Below, piece by piece: positions 33,881 to 45,206 of a stretch of 64,000 nt of DNA. Both the position numbers and the translations under genes were made by a program. The stretch comes from Leucocoprinus leucothites (Eukaryota > Basidiomycota > Agaricomycetes > Agaricales > Agaricaceae). The stretch's first letter is position 1; every line of letters starts with the position of its first letter. The stretch spans positions 1,054,001 through 1,118,000 of the forward strand of contig JAACJO010000013.1 of NCBI GenBank assembly GCA_013368445.1. The letters are read 5' to 3'. The notes beneath the pieces were generated by a model that ran no database searches, had not been told where the DNA came from, and saw only the letters and a program-made list of their open reading frames with translations.

Positions 33881-35412
33881 AACGAGGGGCCGGGACCTGG
33901 GGTAAAGAACAATGCTTGGGCGGATAAGAGGGACATTATATGGCGTTTGAGAATTCATCGATCAACCCATAAGGGAAGGCTAACGCTGGGACCCACTGAG
34001 CGCCAGAAGATTTTGGCGGCTGCTCGGCAACTCCTCTTCTTTCCCCACCGCTTAATGTGCCTGGGGGGGTTAGTGCTTCCCGGAGAGATCGATCCACCCT
34101 GTTCATAAACAGGCCCCCAGGTATGTCCGGCGTAGAATATGAAATCTTCGACAAGCCCCACATCTCACATACCCTCGTACAGAAATTGTCAGCAGTGCGT
34201 ATCGTAAGAGCAAGGTGTCGCTGCGACAGTATGTGTCGAGGAGACTCCTATTAGGATGTTCGTCATTTCGCTGGCTTGAATGAGACAGTCAGAATGAAGC
34301 GCCTTCGCTGTTTTCTCGGCATTCGCGTCAACTTCTCGTGGAGACGGCCAAAGGCTTACTGTTGGGTCATACATGTGGGTTCTTGTATGTGATCCTCGGT
34401 CAGGCTCAACAAATCAGGGCACCATTTGGCCATTGGTTTATCGCCCTGACATGTCAATGAGTGATAAGCAAGCGATGTAAGTCACACATGCTTCAACACT
34501 AAGTATACACTCACAAGTGGTAAGTATCTTAAAAATCAAGCTTCTATCAATTTGATGTTTCTAGTGCATGGAAAGAAATTGGCAGAAGGTAGTGGACAAG
34601 AAAGGAAAGTTTACGTTGATGCCGGCAATCTCGTGACGTTTCCCTGTGGGTACGGCATTTATCACGCATTTACTACAATTTTACTACTCGCGAGTCGGAC
34701 TGTCGTACATTATCCTTAAATGATGCACCCTGAGGGCTACAGAATGTGTGTGCGTGCCTAGTCATGATCGCCCCATCTTTGCTGCTCAAGTCAAATTAGT
34801 CCACCCAAGAACAACTTGCTCCATCTGAGCTTCATAGGCTCCAGATCTCTCCAGAAGTAGGCCAGCAAATGGATCAATCGAGTATACCAATGTGAAGGCA
34901 ACTCAGATCTACTCCGAAAACAAGGGTCGTTTGCTCTTTGAGATCCTTGTACCAGGGTCATTTGAAAATCCATGTCTTCGACACTATCGCACTACGAAGT
35001 CCGTTATCATGGGGACTAAGAAGTGGACCTGATTATCTTTCCGAAGGGGATTGTGCTTGGCTTCGGATGTCGAGTTTGGGTAGCATCACTAACTCTAATT
35101 AAATTCAAGCCAAGGGGCCAATTTCCAAAGCAGGTACCTGGCGCTCTCAGCCGTTGATGCCGGAGAGTAACGTACCTGACAGAGAGCTATGATTTGCATG
35201 ATTAGTGTCAGTGCTCAGCGACCCTCTTAAGAGTCTGCGGAACAACAAATTTAAATGAATAGCCACATATTGTAACATATTTAAATCACCAAAATGACCA
35301 GGAGGAACGTATAAGCATTATCATGAATACATGAAAGTAAAGGGGAAGAAGAACAATCAGTGGAGGGAGTACCGTGCCTGGCGTAACATACTCAGTGAGA
35401 TTTGCTATCAGA
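33881..35412. other. Intergenic between the two MFS genes, no supported gene
   Basis: 1.5 kb without any coding signal I trust. Short open stretches at 33936-34374 and 34791-34973 show no family features and no splice-linked partners. Confidence 0.55.
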
Positions 35413-37936
35413 TCATATAAGGGAGCAACTTACCCTCAAACTTCTGCCTTTCCATTGAACCACTGGGACGACCAGGACAAAAAGTCCGACAACAATACTA
35501 GGTCAACTTGAGTAATGAATTTGAAAAATGCTTAATTTCAGGGCTTACGCTGCTTCGCATCCGAATGTCTGAATTGCCCCATGCTTTTCTGCCCAAGGCA
35601 CTTGGAAATACGCAACAGCAAAGCCTAATCATAACCAAGGCTTCAGAATCAATCACAAGATGTTTCAAATGACCTCACCTCCGAGCGTTCTCGCAAGGTT
35701 GATTAAAGCACTAACTTCACCCTATATATCAGGTGCGCTTAGCTCTAATCCATTCAACAAACGGAGTGATGGACCCATACCTGGTGCTTCGGGAAACAAT
35801 TGTTGCCATACGCGTATACTGCCACCGTATTGATCATGATGGCGAGTTCGGCGATTCCCCAACCCATGATTAGAGCTCCAATGTTGAGGTGGTTCTGGAT
35901 GGCTGCGCCAAGCACCACAAACCCGACAACGTACAAGGGCACTGCAAGGTAGCAAGTCCTTGAAGGGATCCGGATAAGTTATGAATGAACGAAGAAAGAA
36001 TGGCCTTACCAAAGACGGCTTTCGGCTTCAAAGACACCCTTGTTCCTCCTGATAGTGAAGTTCATGATCCAATCATTCAAATATCGACCAACGAGTTCTC
36101 CAATAATGACGGACACCTATTAATTTTTGGGTTAAGTAAAAAGAGGTGTGGCAGCAGCAGCACTTACCACAGGAGTGGCATACACACCCGCAATAGCGAA
36201 CTGGCTGAGGCCATACCCTCCTTCTTCTACTGGAGTGCCCAGGAACACGACGTTGGTGACCTAGGCAGAATTTAAATGATGTCTGGATAGCGATTAAAAG
36301 AAAACGTACATTGACCCCGATACCGAAGCCAAACAGCATAGCCTGACGATGCCATGAGGTTGTTGGATTGAGTTCATCTCATTAAGTACTTACCTCGAAG
36401 ACCAAAACGAAAAACAAATGGGGTCTCCATAAAACATGCAAAATTGCCACTGTAGACTGCCACCACGAGACACGGTATTTTGCCATTTTCCATCCTGTGA
36501 TACCGGTGAGCGTCTCAATTCGGTAACGAAGACCAGTCGTCTCAGGTTCCGGGATAGTCGGTCGAACCGTCCGGTCATATATTCTTAGGCAGTTTAGTTA
36601 GTCAGTATAAAAATGCAGAGAGGAACATAACCTACGTCTCTTCGCCGAAAAACACAATGATCAAAACCACGAAAAGACCATAGAGACTTCCGATCCCATA
36701 AGCCCAACGCCAAGTCGTCCGAGCTACAAGGAAACCGAAAAGGAAAGGGGATATGAAGGGAGATACGATGAAACCCATGGTCCAAAGGTTCAGCTGACAT
36801 TACAAATGTATCAGGAATGTCAGCCTCCAACCATATTTTATTTTTAGACATACCTTTCGGGCTTGGAGATGGAAAGGGTATAGATCTGTGACGACGTATA
36901 AACCCTAAACGACAGTTTAATATTCTGGCAAGTATAAGTAGTGCATCCCAAAGCTCGTACAGTAACTTGCGGCGCCGTGCTGAAATGAAGAGTGAGGACC
37001 TCGTTATCCGCTCGACTGCAGCAAAAACCTACCCAAAGAATGCTGTCAAGCATCGCATAGCTACAAAATGCAACGATTAAGGATATATGTTCACTGACTA
37101 ATCAAGGTGATCTCACCAGTGAAAACCTTGAGGGTGGGCGCAAAGGTACATCCGACGAGAAAACCCAATGCCAGCAACTTGATCGTACTGTCAATAGTCA
37201 AGGAGGGATCTATAGAAGGCTATACGAACCTGAGACCAAAACAAGACCGGCAAGCGACCCCAGCGCCGCATGATGATCACAGCGAAGATGCTTCCCCATC
37301 CTAAGCATCATGGGCACTGTTAGTACGAAAGTGGGGCTATACTGGGTCCAACATACCCAGTAAGAAAATACTCCAGCTTGGCACATACATATCAGTCAGC
37401 CCTATGTTCTATTCTCGGAGTGTCATTTCCCACTCACTTTGATGTCAAGTTGTTAATTTCGAAAGTCGTAGTGTGGTACTCTGCAGCCAGTGGGAACAGA
37501 GATGCGACACCTACGAAGTTGATTTCCATCAATAAGCCTAACTCCCATGCCGTTCGATACTACTCACCGATTCCAGAATCAAAGTCTGGTACGATTGCTG
37601 CTAGTGTGATGATCAGTAGCTGCAGGTTCTTGCGACGCGTTGACCAATTCTGAGGGTCCCTCTCCGAGTCAGTTGGTTGTGGCCATAGAACTATCGTCCC
37701 GTCCTTGGTCAGCTTGAGCCGTGCAGCGACTTCTTCTCCCAGTTCGATCTTCGCCTCTCTGTGGCGCCGAATGTTAAGACACGACGGGATTCCGTCACCC
37801 AGAAGCGGAATACGTACTCTGGATCAACAATGAGACGACCCGCATTCTGCTCATGGAATGCGAGTAGGTCGATTTGCGAGCGACTACTGTCTGTGTCCCG
37901 CTCCTGCTTCTCGCCTAACTGCTCCTTCTCAGACAT
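35413..37936 (-). CDS. MFS transporter (DHA1-like), tandem copy 2
   Basis: A paralogue of the gene at 31318-33880 with matching order and similar intron spread. It starts MSEKEQLGEKQERDTDSSRS and has FHEQNAGRLIVDPE in the same place. Recognisable segments are LWPQPTDSERDPQNWSTRRK, the terminal block QTFGCEAA joined to IVVGLFVLVVPVVQWKGRSL, and a C-terminal end at 35413 reading LRVSCSLI. The C-terminal end is slightly longer than a minimal model and could instead be spliced further. Same strand as copy 1, so a head-to-tail duplication. Substrate unknown; multidrug efflux is a family-level guess. Confidence 0.88.
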
Positions 37937-39496
37937 GGTGAGTGGGAGGGGGAGATGGGTGAATAGAAAGAAGCTTCTTGGGCGTTTTCATTATATATAA
38001 CTTCCAGCAAGAGTTGGCCTGATCGCATTGATTCCCGCGGAGGTTGCCTGATGTTGGCGAATGTACAGTAGTGCCTGGTACTTCAATAAGTATATTTATT
38101 CCACACTGGTGTCGATATATTCCCATGCCTGTGATCCCATGGGAGAGTGTTACTAGCGGAAGAAGCTTTGGTGTTGGTAAACCATGAGCAGTCGTGACCA
38201 CCCAGAGGCGGTGCCTTGGAGCTCGATGATTACGGCGGGATACCCGGTTTCTTTGCTTCAAATAAGTACTAGCCAAGGTGTCAGATTGTATGCCATTGGA
38301 TGAAGAAGCATCTCGACGGCTATGTGGTTCATCGGTCGTTGCACGGAACCTCGAAGCCTCGGCGAGATTGATCTATGACATTCCGTTCCGGCTAGGGAGA
38401 CCAAGTTTGACGTGAGAAATCGAGCACGTTGGTCTGCAGTTGCAACACTGAAACTACTGATTTCAACGTGGACCGCCGATGAAATATCAGAGCAGGCGAT
38501 AAATTAGTCTGGACGTAAGGATTTTGAAAGTGTTCTTGATTTGTGTGATGGGCGCAGCAAATTCGACGGTGGGAGACTACAACCCGACTGGAACAATGAC
38601 ACTGGGAATTTCAGGGAAGAATGGTTGAACAGAACAGTGTCCGTCGAGCTTCTCATGACTTTTTAGCTGTGAGGAGTCCACTGGAGCCCAAGAACCAAGT
38701 CTTGTCGAACTATTGCTGAAGAATACGGGTCCAATCTGGTTGGCTCTGATTATGGATTTTCCTTCTTGTATCACATTCACTCCATGGCCATCTCAAAATA
38801 ACCCGATCTTCGAACCACTAGTAACCCCCATTTTGTTCACCATCTTACTACCTGCTGCTGCCTCGAGTCAAAACCAGCACTCAGCAGAAGTTCTTTTCCT
38901 GATCAGTGCCACCAGAAACTCGTCATCATAAACATCCCGATGTCACACCGGAGAAACAGACCAATCCGGTTTATGGCCGTGTTACTTTGTTGCCGTCCAC
39001 TGAAGGGCTCGGCACAGCGTACTTGGGGCTGACAGAGGCTGACAGTGACACTTGAAGCCTTGAGGCGACACCGGTCTTGTGATGGGGGGTCGACCAGTGG
39101 TCACAGACACCAGTTCAACCTCTTGTTCATATTACCAGTCGAACGCCGAGAACTCTGAGAAAGGACCCAGGAGGGTTTACTGTATTAGCCCAGGATACTT
39201 GACGCTCGGCAGAAGTGGCTCATTGCTTCCTCCCTCTATGCCTTGTATATGGAAGCTGGAAAGTAAACAAGAAGATAAAATTTTTCATCGGTCCGCCTTC
39301 CTGAGATGCATAAATCAACGCCGCAGGCCACCATCAAATTTTAGAATGGTGAGTCAGAAGATTTATTACCAATTTATAAATGGACTTTGCAAGCCCCTGC
39401 CCTAGCGCACGTAGCTCGCTTTACGCTCTTACGCACCCGGACTGACCGAAATCTGTCCTCCTGGATACGACGTCGTTCATAACCAAATATACCGCT
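37937..39496. other. Intergenic, divergent promoters, no supported gene
   Basis: 1.56 kb upstream of both MFS copy 2 (minus) and the aminotransferase (plus). Open stretches at 38577-38931 and 39079-39405 have no recognisable content. Confidence 0.5.
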
Positions 39497-41129
39497 ATGT
39501 CGTCTACTCGAACACATCAACGGCCGTCTCGCTCAAAAGATGGACAACCTGGCCACAAGTAAGCCGCTTATTGCGTTTCCCAGTATTTCGGGCTGATCTT
39601 TACCATCAGACTTCTCGCGTAAGGTCATACTGTCTGCTCTGATAGTCGGTTTTCTGAACGTACCATGAATATAGGATACCAGGTCCGGTCGAAGTGAGCG
39701 ACAACGTGCTCACAGCACTTGCCCGGCCCCCTATTTCCCATGTATCGCCAGAATTTGCAGGTATCTTCCAACAGGCGCTGCTACTTTCGAGGTTTGCACC
39801 CTCCCTTGATCCTGATTTCTTCCCAGGTTTGACAGCCCTTGTAGAAAAGTCGTTGGCTCGCAGTACGGTCAGCCATTCATTGTCGCGGGTAGCGGGACTT
39901 TGGGCTGGGATCAGGTATGGCATTCACAATCTCCAGCTGGCCTCTTCTACCTACGTGGCTTACTTCGTCTATTTAAGGTTGGTGCAAACCTAGTGGAACG
40001 TGGAGATAAAGTTCTCGTATTAAACACTGGCTATTTCGGGGACGGGTTCAAGGATTGGTGAGTATCAGTTTCGTCTGGCTTTGCCCGGCCACGATTATTG
40101 AATGGCTAACCGCCTTCTGTAGTCTACTTTCATACGGTGCCCAGGTTACCACCCTCAAAGCTCCCGCACCAGGCGAAACCGTTCCCCTTTCTTCAATTGA
40201 GAGTGCACTGGCAGGCCAAAATTACAAGCTCATCACCATCACTCACGTTGACACGTCAACGGGTCAGTCGGAGTAACCCACTTTCCGGAGTGAATAACGG
40301 GGATATTAATATGTTCGCCATTTGCTATAATTAGGCGTGCTATCCGATATCAGAAGTATAGCCGAACTGATCAAGAAAGTTTCGCCTTCGACCTTGGTGG
40401 GTCTGATGAGCGTTCTTCAGAAAAAATTAACCAAGACTAATCAGATTTTTCCAGATTGTCCTGGACGCGGTATGTTCAGTCGGGTGCGAGGAAATCAAGA
40501 TGGACATCTGGGGTCTCGATATCGTCCTCACAGCAAGCCAAAAGGCCATCGGCGCCCCTCCCGGCCTCTCGATCCTCGTCGCTAGCCAACGGGCAGTTAA
40601 AACTTACTCTACGCGAAAAACGCCTGTTCAGGGATACTACGCCAGCTGGAAGAAATGGCTTCCGATCATGGAATCTTACTTGGTTGCAAAACCAGCATAT
40701 TTCGGCACACAACCCGTCAACCTTGTGTACGCATTAACAGAAGCGTTGTCAGATTTGATGAAGGGTGGGGAAGAGGGGTTGGCTGCTAGAATTGAAGCAC
40801 ATAAAAAAGCTGCGGGGCGACTGAGAGCTGTGGCAGCACAGTTGGGCATGAAAAGCTTGGCGGTTAAAGGTGCTGAAGCCGCTGGCCTGAGTGCTGTCTG
40901 GGTGCCTGAGGGTCTTACGGCGGCGGAAATACTCCAGAGAGCGGGAGCGAAGGGAATAGTCTTTGCTGGGGGGTTGCTTGCAAATGTGAAGGACAGATAT
41001 ATCAGAATCGGACATATGGGTATCTCGGTTACAGATGGGGGACGGGGTGATATTGAGAGAATCAGTGAGGTTCTTCGTACCGCCATTGGAGAATTGTTGA
41101 AGGAAAAGCAATCAGAGACAACAACTTGA
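39497..41129 (+). CDS. AGX1: Alanine-glyoxylate aminotransferase
   Basis: A class V PLP enzyme that converts alanine and glyoxylate to pyruvate and glycine. Exon 1 is 39497-39558, followed by a 9-nt exon at 39610-39618 between introns of 51 and 56 nt, which together give GHKLLAIPGPVEVSDNVL. Later blocks are ISHVSPEF, YGQPFIVAGSGTLGWDQ, VGANLVERGDKVLVLNTGYF, ITITHVDTSTGVLSDI, VLDAVCSVGCEEIKMD, and the PLP lysine in TASQKAIGAPPG. The C-terminal RIGHMGISV is diagnostic. The end KQSETTT is not a peroxisomal PTS1, so the enzyme is more likely cytosolic or mitochondrial. About nine exons. The intron near 39794-39844 is set by phase to restore RKVVGSQYGQP. Confidence 0.93.
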
Positions 41130-41248
41130 TTGTAGAGGCGTACTTGTAATATAACATACTGTTCATTTGGCTTGGATCCTGGCACTTGACCTAATATTAG
41201 ACTCTGCAAACACAGAGCGCTATGTAAGCCATGCTCCGATTTTTTGCT

Positions 41249-41254
41249 AAAAAA
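41249..41254 (-). terminator. Oligo-T Pol III terminator of tRNA-His
   Basis: T6 on the minus strand, beginning two bases after the discriminator. It lies in the perfect palindrome ATTTTTTGCTAAAAAAT. Confidence 0.75.
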
Positions 41255-41256
41255 TA

Positions 41257-41336
41257 TGTCCGTAGCTGGAATCGAACCAGCGGCTCTTCGGAGCATGTGC
41301 CACAACGAAGTGATTTAACCCCTAATCGATACGGAC
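41257..41336 (-). tRNA. tRNA-His(GTG) with 8-nt intron
   Basis: Acceptor GTCCGTA pairs with TACGGAC. The D-arm contains AGGGGTTAA. The anticodon stem is CTTCG/CGAAG and the loop starts TTGTGG (anticodon GTG), followed by an 8-nt intron (CACATGCT) before the final loop C. The T-arm is GCTGG-TTCGATT-CCAGC. As usual in eukaryotes the extra G-1 is not convincingly encoded and would be added later. Confidence 0.94.
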
Positions 41337-41472
41337 CTGTTATAAATTGCTTGAGTATAGGAATATAATCATTTCATTTAGAGCCTTATTAACACCAGAC
41401 ATGATGCTAAATCAGACTACTGACATTCAAAAATGACATCGATTCATCCATGCATAATCGTACTTATACCTC

Positions 41473-42563
41473 TCAAGCCAGCTTAGCTTTAACCATCATG
41501 CCACAGAAATCCTCGAAATCCATAGACTTGTCAGGGGATGTAGAAAACGTTTCCAGCATCTCTACCATCTTCAATTAAGCAGTCAGTTGTCTACCAAAGA
41601 CCATAAATCAGATACAAGGACACCCACATCTTGCGCTTTAAGCTTCTCATTCAGAAGCTTCGCGGCTCGCTGAATGTCTTTAATCATGATTCTTTGGCTA
41701 AGCAGCTCCTCCGCGGAAACGGTAGGGAAAAATAGCGAATAAGCATCGATACAAGTATGGCGTTGCCGCGAAGTGAGCTTGCGCGGTTGGGTGTCTGAGG
41801 ATGTCGTGGATGATTGAGGTGATGAAGAAGGAGGTTTATGTGTTGTCCGTCGAGTCCTTCTACGAGTGGCAGAGGTAGATGGACCCTCAATGTAATCGCC
41901 ATCGTCATCCTCCCTCTCTTCAACTTCAACTTCAGATTCCCGGTACTCGTCAGAATCCGCACCACCATCAGACTCCATACCAGGTTCAGCCATTACCGCA
42001 TCTTGTCCAGGTGTATCATGCTCTTCTAAGTTATGTTCCAGTAAGACAGCACATACAGAGCGCCAATCGTCTCTGCTGACGAACTGGTCTTCTTCCCCAA
42101 ATTCCTGCAAATCGTTCGCTTCATTATTTGACGATGTCCAGCCAGTTGCAGCATTGCGGAAGACGGCGAGAATTTCATCATCATCAGGTGGCAAGTCTAA
42201 GCGTTGTAGTGCAGATGGTATAAGGGACAAGGGTATTTGCGAGTTCAGTTTCGCGTTGTGCTGATCTTCATCCTCAATTAGAAACCCTCCCCCAAGGGCA
42301 CTCGAATCGTCGCGCAAGAATCCACCATCAGACTCTTCTTCACGAATGAAGCCACCTGCATTGAAGTTTTCTCCCTCGTCGTTGCGTACAAAGCCTCCTT
42401 GTTCTGGGATAAATCCTCCCGCGGGTAAATTATCCAATTCGGACGACTTTGTTGTGACCTTTTTGCACACTGAATCAAACGCAGAGTCAATCCGCTTCTG
42501 GGTTTTCTGAGGGAGGGAGAAAAAGAGGTTTTCGGACGCCATACTATAGTCATCCCATGCCAA
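41473..42563 (-). CDS. GGF-repeat protein with EF-hand-like C-terminus (343 aa)
   Basis: Two exons, 42563-41628 and 41568-41473, joined by a 59-nt intron in phase 0. The N-terminal third has five Gly-Gly-Phe motifs at residues 49-51, 56-58, 70-72, 80-82 and 92-94, each followed by a hydrophobic residue and acidic or polar ones (GGFIPEQGGFVRNDE, GGFIREEE). The middle is acidic and disordered (EVEVEEREDDDGDYIEG), followed by a basic Ser/Thr-rich patch (ATRRRTRRTTHKPPSSS). The C-terminus (LTSRQRHTCIDAYSLFFP, RIMIKDIQRAAKLLNEKLKA, SPDKSMDFEDFCGMMVK) resembles paired EF-hand helices with only a partial calcium loop. The composition suggests a nuclear protein. I recall similar C-termini in unnamed basidiomycete proteins. 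Function unknown. Confidence 0.83.
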
Positions 42564-43168
42564 TGGCGGTTGAATTCTGTACTAGTGGTAAATGGCTCGA
42601 TGACGTAAGGTGATTCCCTGATCAATTGAGGAAACCGTGACTCATTGTGCTGAGGCCGCTAGAAACCTAAATATTCAACTTGAACGTGTAACGATCACGA
42701 TTCTCATTGGAGGCTTTCAGCCTTTGAGTGGCTTCTGAGTGGGTCTTTATTTTGAATAAGTTTCAAGTTTTTGGCTCTAGTCTTCAAGTTATTAACAGCA
42801 CGGATGGCAGTACACATGATACGCACAACAGCACGAAGGGTGGTTACCACCCCAGAATTTTCCCAAAAGCCGTCCTAAGAACAAGTGTCTCTGAATCTAA
42901 CTACCATTCTCTAAGATCAAATGCCTCTGTGCCCGAACTTAACGTTTCAAATAAGACGTACAGATGCCGGAGCGGTCGCGCATTGGTTGAATGGCTGGAC
43001 TGGTTTGATTAGGTGCTAGTAGGTCGTCCAGGTAGAAACTTTTGAGTTCTGCAATGTGATTACCATGTCATGGACAGGCGCGAGAAAAAATCAAATCAAT
43101 AAGTACTGCTAAGCTCTCCCCTCGCTACCAACCTCATAGCCAGTGAACAACCCCCCTCTCCTTCCCCG
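42564..43168. other. Divergent intergenic region, no supported gene
   Basis: 0.6 kb between the start codons of the GGF-repeat gene and the F-box gene. No coding signal. Confidence 0.5.
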
Positions 43169-45052
43169 ATGTCTTTCCCAAGAAGTATCAACCACAAACT
43201 ATGCTCTAACGAGCCACCCACAATTGAAGAGGAGAAGCTCATCAGGAGTGTTCTAGCAGTGTCATTTGGCAGACAACATGCCATAGACAATCAGATCTCT
43301 GTCCTCCGCCGCGCTCTCGACGACCTCACACCAAAACAAGAAAAACTCAAAACCTTCATCGAAAGCCACAGGAGACTACTTTCCCCTTCTCAAAAACTCC
43401 TACCGGAGATCCTCCAAGTCATTTTTTGCTACTGCCTCCCGACTGCCCACAATGCTGTGATGAGCACAAAGGAAGCACCTCTCCTTCTGGGAAGAGTTTG
43501 CAGGCGATGGAGGCAGGTGAGCCACACCACACCAAAGCTCTGGACTTCAATCCACATTTCAATAATCCCCGTGGCATTCCACAACAGTCGTGGTGTGGCA
43601 AGGAAGGATGCTGTTTCCTCCTGGCTCTCTCGATCTGGAGTCCTTCCTTTATATATTTCCATGACCGCGAAATCCACTCGGACAGCTCCAAACCCAGGCG
43701 CTACCGTCAATGCGTACTACATTCAACCCTATCTCGATGTGATTTCAGAACACACCCACCGCTGGAGGTCACTCCACTTGATGCTGAATGACTATAATTG
43801 GAGCTATTTGTTCACCCGATTCAGTGGTGTCGATTTCCCAGCATTGGAAAGTCTTTGCCTCGAGGGAAATTTCCCGCGTAGGCTCAAGCACGCCCTCCCC
43901 CCAGATCACGCTGCCTTCTCTGGGGAAATAGGGATCTTACAAGCTCCTTGCCTTCGCAAACTGTCATTTCCTTCATTCTCGTTGCAGGTGATACAAGCAC
44001 GAGTGCATTGGAGAGACCTGACAGGTCTTGACCTCGGGAGTCGCCCGCTTCTTTTGACAGATGTCGTCAGAATCATCACCAAGTGTCCAAACCTTGAAAA
44101 CTGCACTATTTCGCTACATCCGCCAGGAGCTTCTGCACCTGGTGCTTTCCCATCACGACCGATTACAATGCCTACATTACCAGTCCTTCGAACACTCTCA
44201 TTGACGACCAAGAAAGCATGCTTTGATGAGATCTTCTCACTACTTGACGGTCTGTCAACTCCTGCCCTTCGCCACCTTTCCCTCCACAATCGCATTGAAG
44301 TTGATTGGCCGATCGGAATACCGCTGGTGTCGAGCTTTAAAGAAAAGCTTGACAGTGTGTTTGGCTCATTTTTCCGCAGGTTAACCCATCCGCTAGAAGA
44401 GCTGATGATATCTACGATACCCTTTTCGGCAGAATACGCCCTAGCGATCCTTCAGCATGTTCCCGACCTGAAGAGACTCTCACTGAGGGGAGTTGAGTTC
44501 GTTCGGCAGCCTTGGCACTTGACCTTGCCCGAGGTACAAGTCCACCTGATGAATGATGCTTTGCTGAAGAAATTGATTCCTACACGTGCCAGGGGTGCTA
44601 GTTCCGCTACCCCCTCGACGGCGTCATCATCGTCCAGTGATGGTGAGGAACATGATGCGCATATGGGGGAGAATTTGCCTTATAGTTGCCTATGCCCCAG
44701 GCTAGAGGTCTTAGACTGCAGTGAAGCTGTGTTTTCGACACACCTTGTCCTCGAATTTCTTCAGTCTCGGACAACATACAGACACGAGCATCCTGGAGTC
44801 GCTCATCTTCGGAGGGTGTGCATCATCTTTAGCTCAAGAATACCGTTCTTCAGCGCCGATGATCATGATCTGCGGAATGAGATTGTAACGTTGGAACAGG
44901 AGACAGGCCTGTTGGTCAGTCTGCGGAAGCAGGCTGGCATTGAGGAAAGTATTCCTGCGCCTCGTGCATTCGTCCATGAATGGACATTATCAGCTTCGAG
45001 AAGTTTCCCATTTGACACGCACAAATATTTTGGATTCTTTCAGAGATACTGA
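43169..45052 (+). CDS. F-box-like protein (627 aa)
   Basis: An intronless gene of the large mushroom F-box family. A coiled-coil-like N-terminal helix (RQHAIDNQISVLRRALDDLT, then KQEKLKTFIESHRRLLSP) precedes the F-box itself: QKLLPEILQVIFCYCLP, then APLLLGRVCRRWRQVSHTTP and KLWTSIHI. The rest is leucine-rich, with irregular LRR-like units (PVLRTLSLTTKK, PALRHLSLHN, PDLKRLSLRGVEF). These proteins usually link substrates to an SCF ubiquitin ligase through Skp1, but the target cannot be read from the sequence. The start has Lys/Arg-poor leader MSFPRSINHKLC. Confidence 0.9.
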   Translation: MSFPRSINHKLCSNEPPTIEEEKLIRSVLAVSFGRQHAIDNQISVLRRALDDLTPKQEKLKTFIESHRRLLSPSQKLLPEILQVIFCYCLPTAHNAVMSTKEAPLLLGRVCRRWRQVSHTTPKLWTSIHISIIPVAFHNSRGVARKDAVSSWLSRSGVLPLYISMTAKSTRTAPNPGATVNAYYIQPYLDVISEHTHRWRSLHLMLNDYNWSYLFTRFSGVDFPALESLCLEGNFPRRLKHALPPDHAAFSGEIGILQAPCLRKLSFPSFSLQVIQARVHWRDLTGLDLGSRPLLLTDVVRIITKCPNLENCTISLHPPGASAPGAFPSRPITMPTLPVLRTLSLTTKKACFDEIFSLLDGLSTPALRHLSLHNRIEVDWPIGIPLVSSFKEKLDSVFGSFFRRLTHPLEELMISTIPFSAEYALAILQHVPDLKRLSLRGVEFVRQPWHLTLPEVQVHLMNDALLKKLIPTRARGASSATPSTASSSSSDGEEHDAHMGENLPYSCLCPRLEVLDCSEAVFSTHLVLEFLQSRTTYRHEHPGVAHLRRVCIIFSSRIPFFSADDHDLRNEIVTLEQETGLLVSLRKQAGIEESIPAPRAFVHEWTLSASRSFPFDTHKYFGFFQRY

Positions 45053-45206
45053 ACCCGTGTGTGTGTGACATTCTGACAAGTATACTCTAATAGATTCAAT
45101 GATTCTCTAGAAAATAAATATGGAGCAGCGTCAATCCTCCCCTATCAGATGCTGAGCTTTGGTGGATACAAGCTGTAGATGAAACTAACGACGAGCCACA
45201 TGACGA

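Noticed and set aside
33936..34254. Overlapping short open frames upstream of MFS copy 1
   Set aside because: Frames on both strands with no family features; likely chance.
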